Assembly: GCA_947167345.1 (NCBI GenBank)
Contig: CAMVHR010000010.1
Span: forward strand, 1 to 64,000
Length of the DNA stretch: 64,000 nucleotides
Direction of reading: 5' to 3'
DNA from: an uncultured Treponema sp.
GTDB lineage: Bacteria; Spirochaetota; Spirochaetia; Treponematales; Treponemataceae
Shown here piece after piece: positions 33,056 through 42,051 of this stretch. Position 1 is the stretch's first letter, and each line of letters opens with the position of its first letter. The translations under genes and the position numbers were made by a program. Under the pieces are notes generated by a model. It saw only the letters and a program-made list of their open reading frames with translations. It had not been told where the DNA came from and did no database searches.

Positions 33056-33448
33056 GTGGTTAGAAACATTGCAATTGGTACAGGTAGAAGAAAGACAGCA
33101 ACTGCTCGCGTATTCTTGCGTGAAGGTTCTGGAAAGATTGTTGTTAACGGAAAGGATGTAAAAGACTATTTCTGCACTCCTTCTCAGGTAAATCTTGTAA
33201 ATCAGCCTTTGCTGGTTACTTCAAACGGTAATAAGTTTGATATTCTTATCAACGTATGTGGTGGCGGTCTTAACGGACAGGCTGCAGCTTGTCTTCACGG
33301 AATTTCACGTGCTTTGACACAGGTAGATCCAAACTGCCACACAGCTTTGAAGGCAAACGGTTATCTTACACGTGATTCACGTATGGTTGAGCGTAAGAAG
33401 TACGGTCAGCGTGGTGCACGTAGAAGATTCCAGTTCAGCAAGCGTTAA
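33056..33448 (+). CDS. rpsI: Small ribosomal subunit protein uS9
   Basis: 130 aa, GTG start after AAAAGGAG. GTGRRKTATARVFLREGSGKIVVNGKD opens the protein and VERKKYGQRGARRRFQFSKR is the conserved end whose C-terminal Lys-Arg contacts P-site tRNA. Co-transcribed with rplM. Confidence 0.97.
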   Translation: MVRNIAIGTGRRKTATARVFLREGSGKIVVNGKDVKDYFCTPSQVNLVNQPLLVTSNGNKFDILINVCGGGLNGQAAACLHGISRALTQVDPNCHTALKANGYLTRDSRMVERKKYGQRGARRRFQFSKR

Positions 33449-33464
33449 TCTTTTTACCCTGAAG

Positions 33465-34073
33465 ATGATCATTCAGGAATTAAAGCAGACTTTGTCTGGG
33501 GTGTACGAGATTACACCGGAGGCAGGGTCTGCCTTTTTTTTGCGTACTACATATTTGACTTTTGTACCGGAAGAGCGACTTTGCATTCATGAAACTTTTA
33601 CTGATGAAGAAACTGCCGATATTTTAAATGCAGCCCTCATTTACAGTACAGAAGTTGCAGCCATGTCATATTTGTCACGTGCTGAGCAATGCCGCTATTC
33701 ATTGACTTCAAAACTTTTAAAAAAAGGTCTGCAGAAAAATGCCATAGAACCTGCACTTGATTATTTGGAAAGTGTTCATTATCTCGATGATAACCGCTTT
33801 GCAGGGGCATGGCTGAGGAATAGGGCAATAGATCATGTCGAAGGCCGTCTTAGGCTTAGTGCAGAACTTGCCGGCCGAGGCATTGACAGGCTGATTGCCA
33901 GAAAAGCTTTGGATGAGTTTTTTTCTACTCATGATGAGCATGAATTGTGTCGTATTGCATTGAATAAGTGCATTAGGCAAAAAAAATCAGAGGATAAGAT
34001 ATACGCATCTTTGCAGCGTAGCGGATTTTCAATAAAAGAAATAAGGTCTGTATTGAATGAACAGAAACAGTAA
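33465..34073 (+). CDS. recX: RecX-family regulator of RecA
   Basis: 202 aa from ATG 33465. The track start lies inside rpsI and its first 31 residues are rpsI shadow. The pattern is RecX: AAMSYLSRAEQCRYSLTSKLLKKGLQKNAIEPALDYLESVHYLDDNRFAGAWLRNRA, then AELAGRGIDRLIARKALDEFF and a third three-helix repeat ending SIKEIRSVLNEQKQ. RecX limits RecA filament growth. The start codon sits within a short hairpin (CCTGAA/TTCAGG), which may couple its translation to rpsI. It overlaps the next gene by 17 nt. Confidence 0.88.
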   Translation: MIIQELKQTLSGVYEITPEAGSAFFLRTTYLTFVPEERLCIHETFTDEETADILNAALIYSTEVAAMSYLSRAEQCRYSLTSKLLKKGLQKNAIEPALDYLESVHYLDDNRFAGAWLRNRAIDHVEGRLRLSAELAGRGIDRLIARKALDEFFSTHDEHELCRIALNKCIRQKKSEDKIYASLQRSGFSIKEIRSVLNEQKQ

Positions 34074-34668
34074 TTCAAAAAAGCCGATAGTTTACTCAGC
34101 CATGGAGGTTGCCAGATTTTGCGGAGTTGTAAATCAGACGGCTATTAACTGGATAAAGAGTAAGTATATAAAAGCGTTTCAGACACCTGGAGGTCAGTAT
34201 AGGGTTTATCCCGAAGACCTTGTTGCTTTTATGAAAAAAAAGAATATCAATGTGCCTGAAGAACTTTTGCTGGCATGTCATAAATCCGAAGGCAAGCATA
34301 CACTTCTTCTTGTTGACGATGACAGAATCTGGAATGATGTGATGGCAAAATATCTGACTTTAAAACTGGAAGATACAGCTATAATTCAAGCTTTTGATGG
34401 TTTTGAAGCTGGAGCTCTTATGGTTGAGCGGCATCCAGATGTTGTTGTACTTGACTTGGATTTACCTGGTATTGACGGCATCCGCATTTGCAAGACGATT
34501 CGCGAAGAAAATTCTTTTGGCAAGCCAGCCATTGTTGTTACAACAGCACTGGAAGATGAAGGGCTTGAACAGGAATGCCTTGAACTTGGCGTGTCTAAAT
34601 TCCTTAAAAAACCCGTTAATCTTCCAATGCTTGCAGAAAATCTTATAGCCCTGAATTCAAACAATTAG
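34057..34668 (+). CDS. Response regulator with N-terminal excisionase-like HTH
   Basis: 203 aa. Residues 11-65 form a MerR/excisionase-type helix-turn-helix (VYSAMEVARFCGVVNQTAINWIKSKYIKAFQTPGGQYRV). Residues 80-200 are a receiver domain with LLLVDDDR, phospho-acceptor Asp in VVVLDLDLPGIDGI, VTTAL and FLKKPVN. The DNA-binding domain comes first, the reverse of most response regulators. This arrangement is known in spirochaetes and a few other groups. No histidine kinase is adjacent. It overlaps recX by 17 nt and convergent sppA by 4 nt. Confidence 0.88.
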   Translation: MNRNSNSKKPIVYSAMEVARFCGVVNQTAINWIKSKYIKAFQTPGGQYRVYPEDLVAFMKKKNINVPEELLLACHKSEGKHTLLLVDDDRIWNDVMAKYLTLKLEDTAIIQAFDGFEAGALMVERHPDVVVLDLDLPGIDGIRICKTIREENSFGKPAIVVTTALEDEGLEQECLELGVSKFLKKPVNLPMLAENLIALNSNN

Positions 34669-35693
34669 TTATAAAAACTTCCTTCGTAAAGATATGCAGG
34701 ATACTTTACGTCAGATGAAATTACTTTTTCAATTGCATCCGGCAACTGTGACTTTGCATGAAGTTTTGACATGCCCATGAACAGATGATACAGTGAATCA
34801 TCCTTTTTATATTCATAGTCCTTTATTTCGTAGTTTTCATTTTCAAATTCATTACGCTTCATTGCTTCTACTATTTCTTCCCAACTGCCAATGCCGTCAA
34901 TAAGCTTGTTTGCAAGAGCCTGCTTTGCCGTATAAAGCCGCCCGTCAGACAGTTCTATAGTTCTGTTTTTAGAAAGTCCCCTTGCATCTGCAACAATGTC
35001 AGTAAACTGGTCATAACATTCATCTGCAATTGACTGCATTATTGCACGCTGCTCATCTGTTACAGGTTCATTGTAGTTGCCCATGTTCTTGTTGCGTCCT
35101 GAATGTATTGTTTCAGATTTTATTCCATACTTTGCCATAAGTCCTGTAAGGTCTGTAAATTGTCCGCATAAAACGCCGATGCATCCGCAAAGAGTGTTTC
35201 TGTTTGCCATAACGTAGTCTGCTGCACAGGACATGTAATAGCCACCGCTTGCAGCCATTCCTGCAAAATAGGCATATACAGGCTTTGTCTTTTTGTAATC
35301 CAAAAGCTCAAGATATACTTCATCTGTTTCGTATACGCTGCCACCAGGAGAGTTTATGAAAAGAATGATGCCTTTGTTCTTGTCATCAGCTTTCAAATCT
35401 TTTATTGTCGAAAGCAACCATTTCTGGTCGTAAGTGTTGCCAGCTTCTGTTATTACACCTGTAATGAATATTTTTGCAATGTAGTTCTGAGTACTTTTTT
35501 GTGTCTTTGTTTTACTTGCTTTATTAAAAACAGATGCCGGATTTTTTGTTATTGATGTTGTTTCACCGTCTGTTGTAATGCTTATGTCAATGTTCGAGCC
35601 AGTTTTTTTTCTTTCAAAGACAAAACTTGCTACTGCCAGTATTGCAATAATTACAAAAACTATGATTCCTGTGCGCTGTTTTGAATTTTTCAT
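34665..35693 (-). CDS. sppA: Signal peptide peptidase SppA (S49)
   Basis: 342 aa; AGAAGG before the ATG. An N-terminal anchor (GIIVFVIIAILAVASFVF) is followed by GIILFINSPGGSVYETDEVYLELLDY, the catalytic Ser region YFAGMAASGGYYMSCAAD, and GCIGVLCGQFTDLTGLMAKYGIKSETIHSGRNKNMG. The protein is of the short (single-domain) type and degrades remnant signal peptides at the membrane. It is last in a four-gene minus-strand run with DUF975, CYTH and GH94. Confidence 0.92.
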   Translation of the reverse strand: MKNSKQRTGIIVFVIIAILAVASFVFERKKTGSNIDISITTDGETTSITKNPASVFNKASKTKTQKSTQNYIAKIFITGVITEAGNTYDQKWLLSTIKDLKADDKNKGIILFINSPGGSVYETDEVYLELLDYKKTKPVYAYFAGMAASGGYYMSCAADYVMANRNTLCGCIGVLCGQFTDLTGLMAKYGIKSETIHSGRNKNMGNYNEPVTDEQRAIMQSIADECYDQFTDIVADARGLSKNRTIELSDGRLYTAKQALANKLIDGIGSWEEIVEAMKRNEFENENYEIKDYEYKKDDSLYHLFMGMSKLHAKSQLPDAIEKVISSDVKYPAYLYEGSFYN

Positions 35694-35714
35694 ATAAATA
35701 ACCTTCTTTTATGC

Positions 35715-36458
35715 CTATAAATTTTCTTTGTTTTCAGAATTATCTTGTATTGCAGTCTGTACAGGTTCTGCATCTTCTGCATTTGAAGTATCCCAGTTGT
35801 ACTGTGAACCTGTAGTTGTGCCAGAAGATTCTGATGGAGTATTTTGTGTTGTTTTAAAATCTTCTGCTGTTACAATGCCGTTGTCCAATGCCTGCTGCTT
35901 TATGCTGTGATATGCATTGATTTCTGCCATGTTCATGTATGGTATGAGCCACAGTAGCAGGATGCCAAATGTAAAGCCTGAAAGAATCAGCCATCCAATA
36001 AAACTCAATGCCATTATGAACAAATCCATCTTGTGACCCTGTGTTATTTTCTTGCTCAAATTCATTGCAGTGCGTACATCCATATCTGGAGACTCCGCAA
36101 TGATAAAGAACATCTGGGAATAGGCCAAGCTCTTTACGATTCCCGGAATCAAAAACAGACATGACCAAAGTGTTGTCCACAGAATGAACCACAGTGTGCC
36201 TAAAATACCGTTCAGCCAGAAAGAAAATCCCTGAATGAATTTTGAAAGCGGCTGCTTTTCCTTGGTATGCGAAAGCGTAATGTATAAGTAGACATTTGCC
36301 ATGCAGAGCACTGAGAGAGCACAGAATGCAACGAGTGGAACTGTTGCACTTAGTGCAGAACTAATGGCAAGTGTTATTATTGTTGCAAGAATAGGTGTGC
36401 CCCATCTGCCTGCAAGCTGTTTTTTTGCAATGTTTTTGTATGCAGCTCTGTTAAACAT
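35715..36458 (-). CDS. DUF975 family integral membrane protein
   Basis: 247 aa with GGAG upstream. The start RAAYKNIAKKQLAGRWG is typical of DUF975. Several hydrophobic stretches follow (ATIITLAISSALSATVPLVAFCALSVLCMA, LWFILWTTLWSCLFLIPGIVKSLAYSQMFFIIAE, LFIMALSFIGWLILSGFTFGILLLWLIPYM). The cytoplasmic C-terminal 55 residues are Ser/Thr/Glu-rich. Function unknown. It is 4 bp from the CYTH gene. Confidence 0.85.
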   Translation of the reverse strand: MFNRAAYKNIAKKQLAGRWGTPILATIITLAISSALSATVPLVAFCALSVLCMANVYLYITLSHTKEKQPLSKFIQGFSFWLNGILGTLWFILWTTLWSCLFLIPGIVKSLAYSQMFFIIAESPDMDVRTAMNLSKKITQGHKMDLFIMALSFIGWLILSGFTFGILLLWLIPYMNMAEINAYHSIKQQALDNGIVTAEDFKTTQNTPSESSGTTTGSQYNWDTSNAEDAEPVQTAIQDNSENKENL

Positions 36459-36462
36459 AAAC

Positions 36463-37059
36463 TTATAACTCCTTCAGCATTTCGCTGTAATAACGTTTTT
36501 CTATTTTGCTTTTTGGAATGCCAGTCATTTCCAAAAGTTCTTCCAGCTTTTTTTGAATTTTGCTGACAGATACTTCATCATTATAAGGTGAAAGGATTTC
36601 TATTTCAAGAAAGTTACCGAGTGGTGGAACAGCACACAGCTCAAAGGTCGCAATAAGCCTCTCTGGAACAAGTTCTTTAGCAGGGATGATGAGTTCCCAT
36701 GACATTACGTCCTTGTGTTTTTTTAGCTGTATGGAATACCCTGTGTCTGTAAGAAATGCCTTTATTACGTCTGGTGATGACACTGAACATTCCTTTTCAT
36801 CGTTTACTTCTACAGCCGTTCCATCTGCATCAGTACGGATTTCCTTTCTCTTATATGTGACAAGAAAGGTTTCGCCTGGCAAGCACCCACTTTCGTCACA
36901 AGTTTCTTTACGAATCCTTATTTTATGAGTGTCTGTTGATGATTTTCCGTAATACTCATCATCACGCAAAACTCTGCCTGTGTAAGCAGCCTTTGCATTC
37001 AGTACTTCTATAAGGGCAGCCCTGTCATCTACATGAGCCTTTAATTCAATTTCCATCAT
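36463..37059 (-). CDS. CYTH-domain protein (class IV adenylate cyclase/triphosphatase-like)
   Basis: 198 aa. The N-terminal MEIELKAHVDD holds the ExExK motif. Charged strands KIRIRKET and LVTYKRKEIR and the acidic FLEIEILSP complete the triphosphate tunnel. CYTH proteins hydrolyse or cyclise triphosphates (thiamine triphosphate, polyphosphate or ATP); substrate cannot be told here. Start Met1 or Met2 is equally possible. Flanked at 4 and 12 bp by co-directional genes. Confidence 0.85.
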   Translation of the reverse strand: MMEIELKAHVDDRAALIEVLNAKAAYTGRVLRDDEYYGKSSTDTHKIRIRKETCDESGCLPGETFLVTYKRKEIRTDADGTAVEVNDEKECSVSSPDVIKAFLTDTGYSIQLKKHKDVMSWELIIPAKELVPERLIATFELCAVPPLGNFLEIEILSPYNDEVSVSKIQKKLEELLEMTGIPKSKIEKRYYSEMLKEL

Positions 37060-37071
37060 GTAAATTTAACC

Positions 37072-39519
37072 TTAAAGCCTTTGTACAGCTTCTTTCTTGT
37101 ATGGGTTTGAATCCGTCACCCCACCTATTACAGCAATGACATCGTTTGTGTCTTTAAGCATTTCTGTAGGAATAACGTTTCCTTCAATCTTCTTGCCGTT
37201 TACGGTAATCGAGTGAATGCCCCTGCATTTATGCTCAGGATTTTGTATCTTGATGTTAAGAATCTTGCCTCTGAAACGCCTTTGTACTGTAAAGCCATCC
37301 CAGCTGTCAGGAATGCACGGATCTATCATCATTCCTTCATACTGCGGGCGGATGCCAAGAATATATTGCGTAAGGCTGTAGTATGACCAGGTTGCCGCAC
37401 CCGAAAGCCATGATACCCTTGTGTTGCCGGCTCTTGGACTGAATATTGAATATGTTGTCTGTCCCTGTACATAAGGCTCGCTCTGCCTGATTTCTGCCTT
37501 GTCATTGTAGGCCGCAGGAAGTGCAGCCTTGCAGTATTCATAAGCCCTGTTACCATTGCCCATAAGACATTCTGCAATTATGCCCCAGCCTTGTGTGTGG
37601 TTGAATATGCCCGCGTTTTCCTTGATTCCAGGATTGAACACAACAGCACGCATTACGTCTACGCTTGTCTTTTCAAACGGAGGCATGCAGAGCATGAGAC
37701 CATAAGGTGTTGCAAGCTTTTCTTTTACGGTCTGCATGCATTTTTGTGCCTGTTCTGGTGTTGCAGCCTGTGACAGAACCGACCATACCTGTGTGTTAAA
37801 GTATACCTGACCTTCTTCGTAAGTCTTTGTTCCGTATACAGTTCCGTCTTCTCCTATAGCCCAAATCCACCAGTTGCCGTCCCAGCATTTTTTCTGTATG
37901 GCTTTATCCAATGAGTCGCGGATGCCCAAAGCCCATTCTTTTTCACTGGATTTGCCAAGTCTTTCTGAAATGTCTGCATAGGTAGTAAGTCCCAGCCTTA
38001 ACTGAAAAGCAACAAAGAGACTTTCACCATGATAGCCCAGTTTTAGACAGTCGTTCCAGTCTGCAAGCAGTCCGCATGGAAGGTCATTCTTTCCCATGTG
38101 GTTAAGGTTAAAGAGCAGAGCCTGTTTTAAATGCCCGTATACAGTGGCTTCACCCTTGTCTGCATAAGGAACAACCTTGTTGTACAGTTCAAATTTTCCA
38201 CTTTCGGCAATATACGCTGGTACGGCATTAAAGAACCACAAGCAGTCGTCAGAACGGTATTCTTCTTCTTTCGGGGCTTTTTCGTGCCCTGCATTGTGAT
38301 CTGTGCGAATTACAGGAATTGCACCACCGTTTGATACTTGTCCAGAAAGCATTCTTATCATGCGTCCTTCTGCTTCTTCTGGAATTGCGGCTGATATTCC
38401 AAGAATGTCCTGTACGGAATCCCGGAATCCCAGACCGTCTCGCTCTCCGTTATAGACGAGAGACGCTGCCCGGCTCCATGCGAATGTGATTATGCAGTTG
38501 TAAAGTCCCCACATGTTTATTGTGTGGTTTATGTCTGCATCAGGTGTGTTTACAATAAAGCTGTCAAGTTTTGAATGCCAGCTCTTCTTAAGTTTTAAAA
38601 GTTCTTCATCTGCTTTTGCAATGCTTCCGAATTCAGATATTGCCTTTTTTCCGTAAGTTTGTGCGCTGCCAATGCCCAGCATTATCATTATTTCTTTTGA
38701 TTCTCCGGGATTAAGCGTTATGTCTGCCTGCAAGGTTCCGCAGCCTGAATCTCCATAAGCATTTGAATTTGTACATTTTCCTTCAATTACGACCTTAGGC
38801 TCTTTATAGCTTCCGTATGTTCCAATAAAAGATGTCCTGTCAGTATCATAACCTGTTGTATCTGCTCCAATAAGAGTCATCCATTCGTTCATAGGAACGT
38901 CACCGCCCACCTGAACTTTTTGGTCTGGATTCTGCTTAAGAAAGTTGTCGTGAATTGATATGCCTAAGATGTTATCCTTAAATTCACCTTTCGTGATGAA
39001 AAGTGAATACTGAAGGTTTACTTGATCCTGTTCCGTTGACCACTGGTTTGAAAACTCACAATAGCTGAATGTGCGCAGCTTGCGTACACGGTCTGTTGTA
39101 TTTGTCAACTTAAGGCGCCAGTATTCGAATGTCTGGCCGAGAGGAACATAATATGTCGTCTCTGATGTAATGCCTGAATAAGATGACGTAATTTTTGTGT
39201 ATGCAGTACCGTGGCGGCACTCGCTTTTGTACTGGTCAAGTTTTTTTCCTACAGGCTGCCATGATGCAGACCAATAGTCATTTGTTTCTTCATCCCTAAT
39301 GTAAAAATAGCGTCCGGGCTGATCCATGGGAACTGCATTAAAACGAAGCCGCATAAAGCGTCCGCGAGCTCCAGACTTATAAAAGCCGTAACCTCCGGCA
39401 TTGTTGCTTATTACAGCTCCGTATTCCGTAGAGCCAAGGTAATTGCTCCACGACTGTGGAGTATCAGGGCGTGTAATTACATATTCTTTATTTTCATCAT
39501 CAAAAAAGCCGTAGTTCAT
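37072..39519 (-). CDS. GH94 cellobiose phosphorylase
   Basis: 815 aa, full length. MNYGFFDDENKEYVITRPDTPQSWSNYLG is the usual start. The phosphorylase core includes SAASLVYNGERDGLGFRDSVQDILG, GHEKAPKEEEYRSDDCLWFF and the catalytic Asp in LLADWNDCLKLG. RAGNTRVSWLSGAATW and GIRPQYEGMMIDPCIP lie near the end. It converts cellobiose and phosphate to glucose-1-phosphate and glucose in the cytoplasm, saving ATP in cellulose-derived sugar use. AGAGG stands upstream. It is first of the four-gene minus-strand run. Confidence 0.93.
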   Translation of the reverse strand: MNYGFFDDENKEYVITRPDTPQSWSNYLGSTEYGAVISNNAGGYGFYKSGARGRFMRLRFNAVPMDQPGRYFYIRDEETNDYWSASWQPVGKKLDQYKSECRHGTAYTKITSSYSGITSETTYYVPLGQTFEYWRLKLTNTTDRVRKLRTFSYCEFSNQWSTEQDQVNLQYSLFITKGEFKDNILGISIHDNFLKQNPDQKVQVGGDVPMNEWMTLIGADTTGYDTDRTSFIGTYGSYKEPKVVIEGKCTNSNAYGDSGCGTLQADITLNPGESKEIMIMLGIGSAQTYGKKAISEFGSIAKADEELLKLKKSWHSKLDSFIVNTPDADINHTINMWGLYNCIITFAWSRAASLVYNGERDGLGFRDSVQDILGISAAIPEEAEGRMIRMLSGQVSNGGAIPVIRTDHNAGHEKAPKEEEYRSDDCLWFFNAVPAYIAESGKFELYNKVVPYADKGEATVYGHLKQALLFNLNHMGKNDLPCGLLADWNDCLKLGYHGESLFVAFQLRLGLTTYADISERLGKSSEKEWALGIRDSLDKAIQKKCWDGNWWIWAIGEDGTVYGTKTYEEGQVYFNTQVWSVLSQAATPEQAQKCMQTVKEKLATPYGLMLCMPPFEKTSVDVMRAVVFNPGIKENAGIFNHTQGWGIIAECLMGNGNRAYEYCKAALPAAYNDKAEIRQSEPYVQGQTTYSIFSPRAGNTRVSWLSGAATWSYYSLTQYILGIRPQYEGMMIDPCIPDSWDGFTVQRRFRGKILNIKIQNPEHKCRGIHSITVNGKKIEGNVIPTEMLKDTNDVIAVIGGVTDSNPYKKEAVQRL

Positions 39520-39632
39520 TTTAATCCTCTTAATAAATAAAGAATAGTTTATAATGCTTTCTTTGTCTACAATGGGTACAAAGTAACATTTTCTTCATTA
39601 AAGTTGTTGTTATGTGTATGAATATGATTTCT

Positions 39633-39962
39633 ATGGCAAAAAAAGCATGCATTCTATTTGTTTGCTGCCTTTTGCTTGCAGGATGCAAAAGCGCAGCAAA
39701 ATCTGAACAGCCTGTTGCAGAACATTCCATGAGGACTGTAATTGTATCTTTGGAACACGAAATGTCTGATGCCGAAGTTGAAAGCCTTGCCGCTGATTAC
39801 GGGCTGAATGTTTTATATAATTACAGCTCGCTTAATATGTGCGCCCTTGCTTCTCCGAAGGATCTGTCGGAGAAGCAGCTTATAGAGCTTATGGACAGAC
39901 TTACCGTCGACAGCCGTGTACTGAGCGTAGATCGAGACTATATCATGCACGCTGACCAATAA
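39633..39962 (+). CDS. Lipoprotein resembling a subtilisin propeptide/I9 inhibitor
   Basis: 109 aa from ATG 39633 (MAKKACILFVCCLLLAGCKS, lipobox LAGC); ATGs at 39612 and 39624 are alternatives. The mature 80 residues read TVIVSLEHEMSDAEVESLAADYGLNVLYNYSSLNMCALASP, then LSEKQLIELMDRLTVDSRVLSVDRDYIMHA. This is the alpha/beta pattern of subtilase propeptides (I9 fold), without an attached protease. It may be a stand-alone protease inhibitor or chaperone on the periplasmic side. The 3' end overlaps the convergent cyclase gene by 20 nt. Confidence 0.7.
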   Translation: MAKKACILFVCCLLLAGCKSAAKSEQPVAEHSMRTVIVSLEHEMSDAEVESLAADYGLNVLYNYSSLNMCALASPKDLSEKQLIELMDRLTVDSRVLSVDRDYIMHADQ

Positions 39963-40701
39963 AATAAGTAGTCATCTTTCCTTTTCCCTTTACTTCTACT
40001 TCAACACTGTCACCGTATGAGAAAGTATTTTTTGTCTGCGCATAGGTTGCTTCGCTTACATGAATCTTCATAGGCATTCCGGTACTTTCCATGCGGCTTG
40101 CTACGTTTACTGTATCGCCCCAAATGTCGTAGATGAATTTTGACTTGCCGATTACACCAGCCACAAGGTCTCCGCTATTTATGCCTATGCGAATTTGAAT
40201 GTTTGATTCCCATGTTTTGTTAAACTCTTCTACATCCTCAATAAGTCCCTGTGCAAAACGAAGCATTTTTTCTACGCTTCTTTCAGAGTTTTCTTCGCTC
40301 AGACCTGTTGCTGCCATATATGCATCGCCTATCGTCTTGATTTTTTCGATGCCTTCGATTTTTGCCCTTTCATCGAATTTCGATACAAGTCCGTTCAGCA
40401 TGGTAACTACATTTTCAGCTGTCATTGTACCACTCATTTTTGTAAAGCCTACTATGTCAGTAAAAAGCACTGTAGCATTATGATATTTTTTTGCTATAGT
40501 ACGATCAGGATGTTCCGTAAGTTCTGCCGCGACTTCTTTTGGCAGTATGTTCAAAAGAAGACTTTCGGCCTTTTCATTTGCGACTTTCAGTTCCTTGGTT
40601 CTGTCTTCTACCTTCTTCTCAAGCACAATCATGATTGATGTAATGGTCATGCCGGGAAGTCCGTCTGATGTGTCCCAGTTTTTCTGTACAAAATCGTCCA
40701 T
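39943..40701 (-). CDS. Class III adenylate cyclase
   Basis: 252 aa. A short N-terminal part with a coiled coil (IVLEKKVEDRTKELKVANEKAESLLLNILPKEVAAEL) leads to the catalytic domain. The domain has the first metal Asp in VLFTDIVGFTKMS, the second in GINSGDLVAGVIG, substrate-binding Lys in IEKIKTIGDAYMAATG, and WGDTVNVASRM. No sensor domain or membrane segment is present, unlike most relatives, so it may be cytosolic or the sensor may have been lost. It makes cAMP from ATP, to judge by the Lys/Asp pair. Confidence 0.88.
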   Translation of the reverse strand: MDDFVQKNWDTSDGLPGMTITSIMIVLEKKVEDRTKELKVANEKAESLLLNILPKEVAAELTEHPDRTIAKKYHNATVLFTDIVGFTKMSGTMTAENVVTMLNGLVSKFDERAKIEGIEKIKTIGDAYMAATGLSEENSERSVEKMLRFAQGLIEDVEEFNKTWESNIQIRIGINSGDLVAGVIGKSKFIYDIWGDTVNVASRMESTGMPMKIHVSEATYAQTKNTFSYGDSVEVEVKGKGKMTTYFIGQRA

Positions 40702-40773
40702 AAATATGGGATATTTTTTAATTTTTGCATATTTATAGAAAATATATTGCTACTGGTTAATAAAAATGCAATA

Positions 40774-42051
40774 ATGGAAAACATGAATACTTTTCCATTA
40801 ACACACGAGCAGCTTTTGGAGCTTGTAAAGAAATATCCTACTCCGTTCTACCTTTATGACGAGCAGGGAATAAGAGACAACATGCATTATTTTAAAAATG
40901 CATTCAGTATTTTTCCTGAGTTCAGGGAATATTTTGCTGTAAAGGCACTGCCAAATCCTTATATCCTGAAAATCCTTAAAAGCGAGGGTGTAGGTGGTGA
41001 CTGTTCCAGCTTGCCGGAGCTTATCCTGTGCGATAAGGCTGGCATTTCTGGCAAGGGAGTAATGTTTACCAGTAACGAAACACCTGCCGAAGAATATGTT
41101 TATGCGTATGAACATGGTGACATAATAAACCTTGATGACATTACACATATAGAATTCCTTAAAAATGCCCTTGGAGGAAAACTTCCAGATACCATTTGCT
41201 TCCGCTATAATCCAGGCCCTTTGAAGGAAGGCGGAAATGCCATTATCGGAAAGCCTGAAGAAGCTAAATACGGACTTACACACGAACAGATGATTGAAGC
41301 TTATAAAATCTGCAAGGCTGAGGGGGTAAAGCATTTTGGCTTGCATACTATGGTTGCAAGCAACGAGTTGAATCCTGACTTTTTTGTAGATACAGCTCAT
41401 CTTGTGTTTGACCTTGTTCTTGAAATTCAGAAAAAAGTTGGTGTAAACATTGAGTTCGTAGACTTGGGCGGAGGTGTAGGAATTCCTTATAAGCCTGGAC
41501 AGAAAAAAGTAGACCTTGAATATGTAGCACGTGAAATCCGCAAACTGTACGACAGCATGATTGTTCCAGCAGGTCTTGATCCTCTTGCAATCTGCTTTGA
41601 GTGTGGTCGTCCTATTACAGGACCTTACGGATGGCTTGTTACAAAGGCTATTCACAAAAAGCACATCTACCGCGAGTACATAGGATGTGACGCAAGTATG
41701 GCAGATTTGATGCGTCCAGGCATGTACGGGGCATATCATGAAGTTACGGTAAGCGGCAAGGAGAATGCACCTAAAAACTGCGTGTATGACGTTGTAGGAA
41801 GTTTGTGCGAAAACTGCGACAAGTTTGCCGTACAAAGAGAGCTACCGGAAATCGACATTGGTGACTTGCTCATAATACATGATGCGGGAGCTCACGGTCG
41901 TTCCATGGGATTCAACTATAACGGCAAGCTTCGTGCAGGAGAGCTTTTAAAACGCTGTGACGGCAGCATCGTTCAGATCCGCCGCCGCGAGACAATAGAA
42001 GACTATTTTGCTACTCTGGACTTTACAGCCCTCACTGACGGTTCATGGTAA
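40774..42051 (+). CDS. lysA: Diaminopimelate decarboxylase-like fold III PLP enzyme
   Basis: 425 aa from ATG 40774; the track TTG start has no ribosome-binding support. PLP-binding Lys is in EYFAVKALPNPYILKIL. HTMVASNELNPDFF, FVDLGGGVGIPYKPG, CFECGRPITGPYGWLV and DVVGSLCENCDKFAVQRELP are the phosphate-binding and active-site segments of LysA. The last step of lysine synthesis also supplies or consumes diaminopimelate for the wall. CDASMADLMRPGMYGAYHEV matches the family. An ornithine or other amino-acid decarboxylase role is less likely. The 3' end overlaps the convergent transporter by 20 nt. Confidence 0.85.
   Translation: MENMNTFPLTHEQLLELVKKYPTPFYLYDEQGIRDNMHYFKNAFSIFPEFREYFAVKALPNPYILKILKSEGVGGDCSSLPELILCDKAGISGKGVMFTSNETPAEEYVYAYEHGDIINLDDITHIEFLKNALGGKLPDTICFRYNPGPLKEGGNAIIGKPEEAKYGLTHEQMIEAYKICKAEGVKHFGLHTMVASNELNPDFFVDTAHLVFDLVLEIQKKVGVNIEFVDLGGGVGIPYKPGQKKVDLEYVAREIRKLYDSMIVPAGLDPLAICFECGRPITGPYGWLVTKAIHKKHIYREYIGCDASMADLMRPGMYGAYHEVTVSGKENAPKNCVYDVVGSLCENCDKFAVQRELPEIDIGDLLIIHDAGAHGRSMGFNYNGKLRAGELLKRCDGSIVQIRRRETIEDYFATLDFTALTDGSW

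Noticed and set aside
33454-33477. Hairpin between rpsI and recX as a terminator
   Set aside because: Six-base-pair stem without a T-run, overlapping the recX start; at most a translational effect.
40798-41835. 345-aa minus-strand ORF inside lysA
   Set aside because: Long because of codon bias in lysA; its composition is unlike a real protein and lysA is certain on the other strand.
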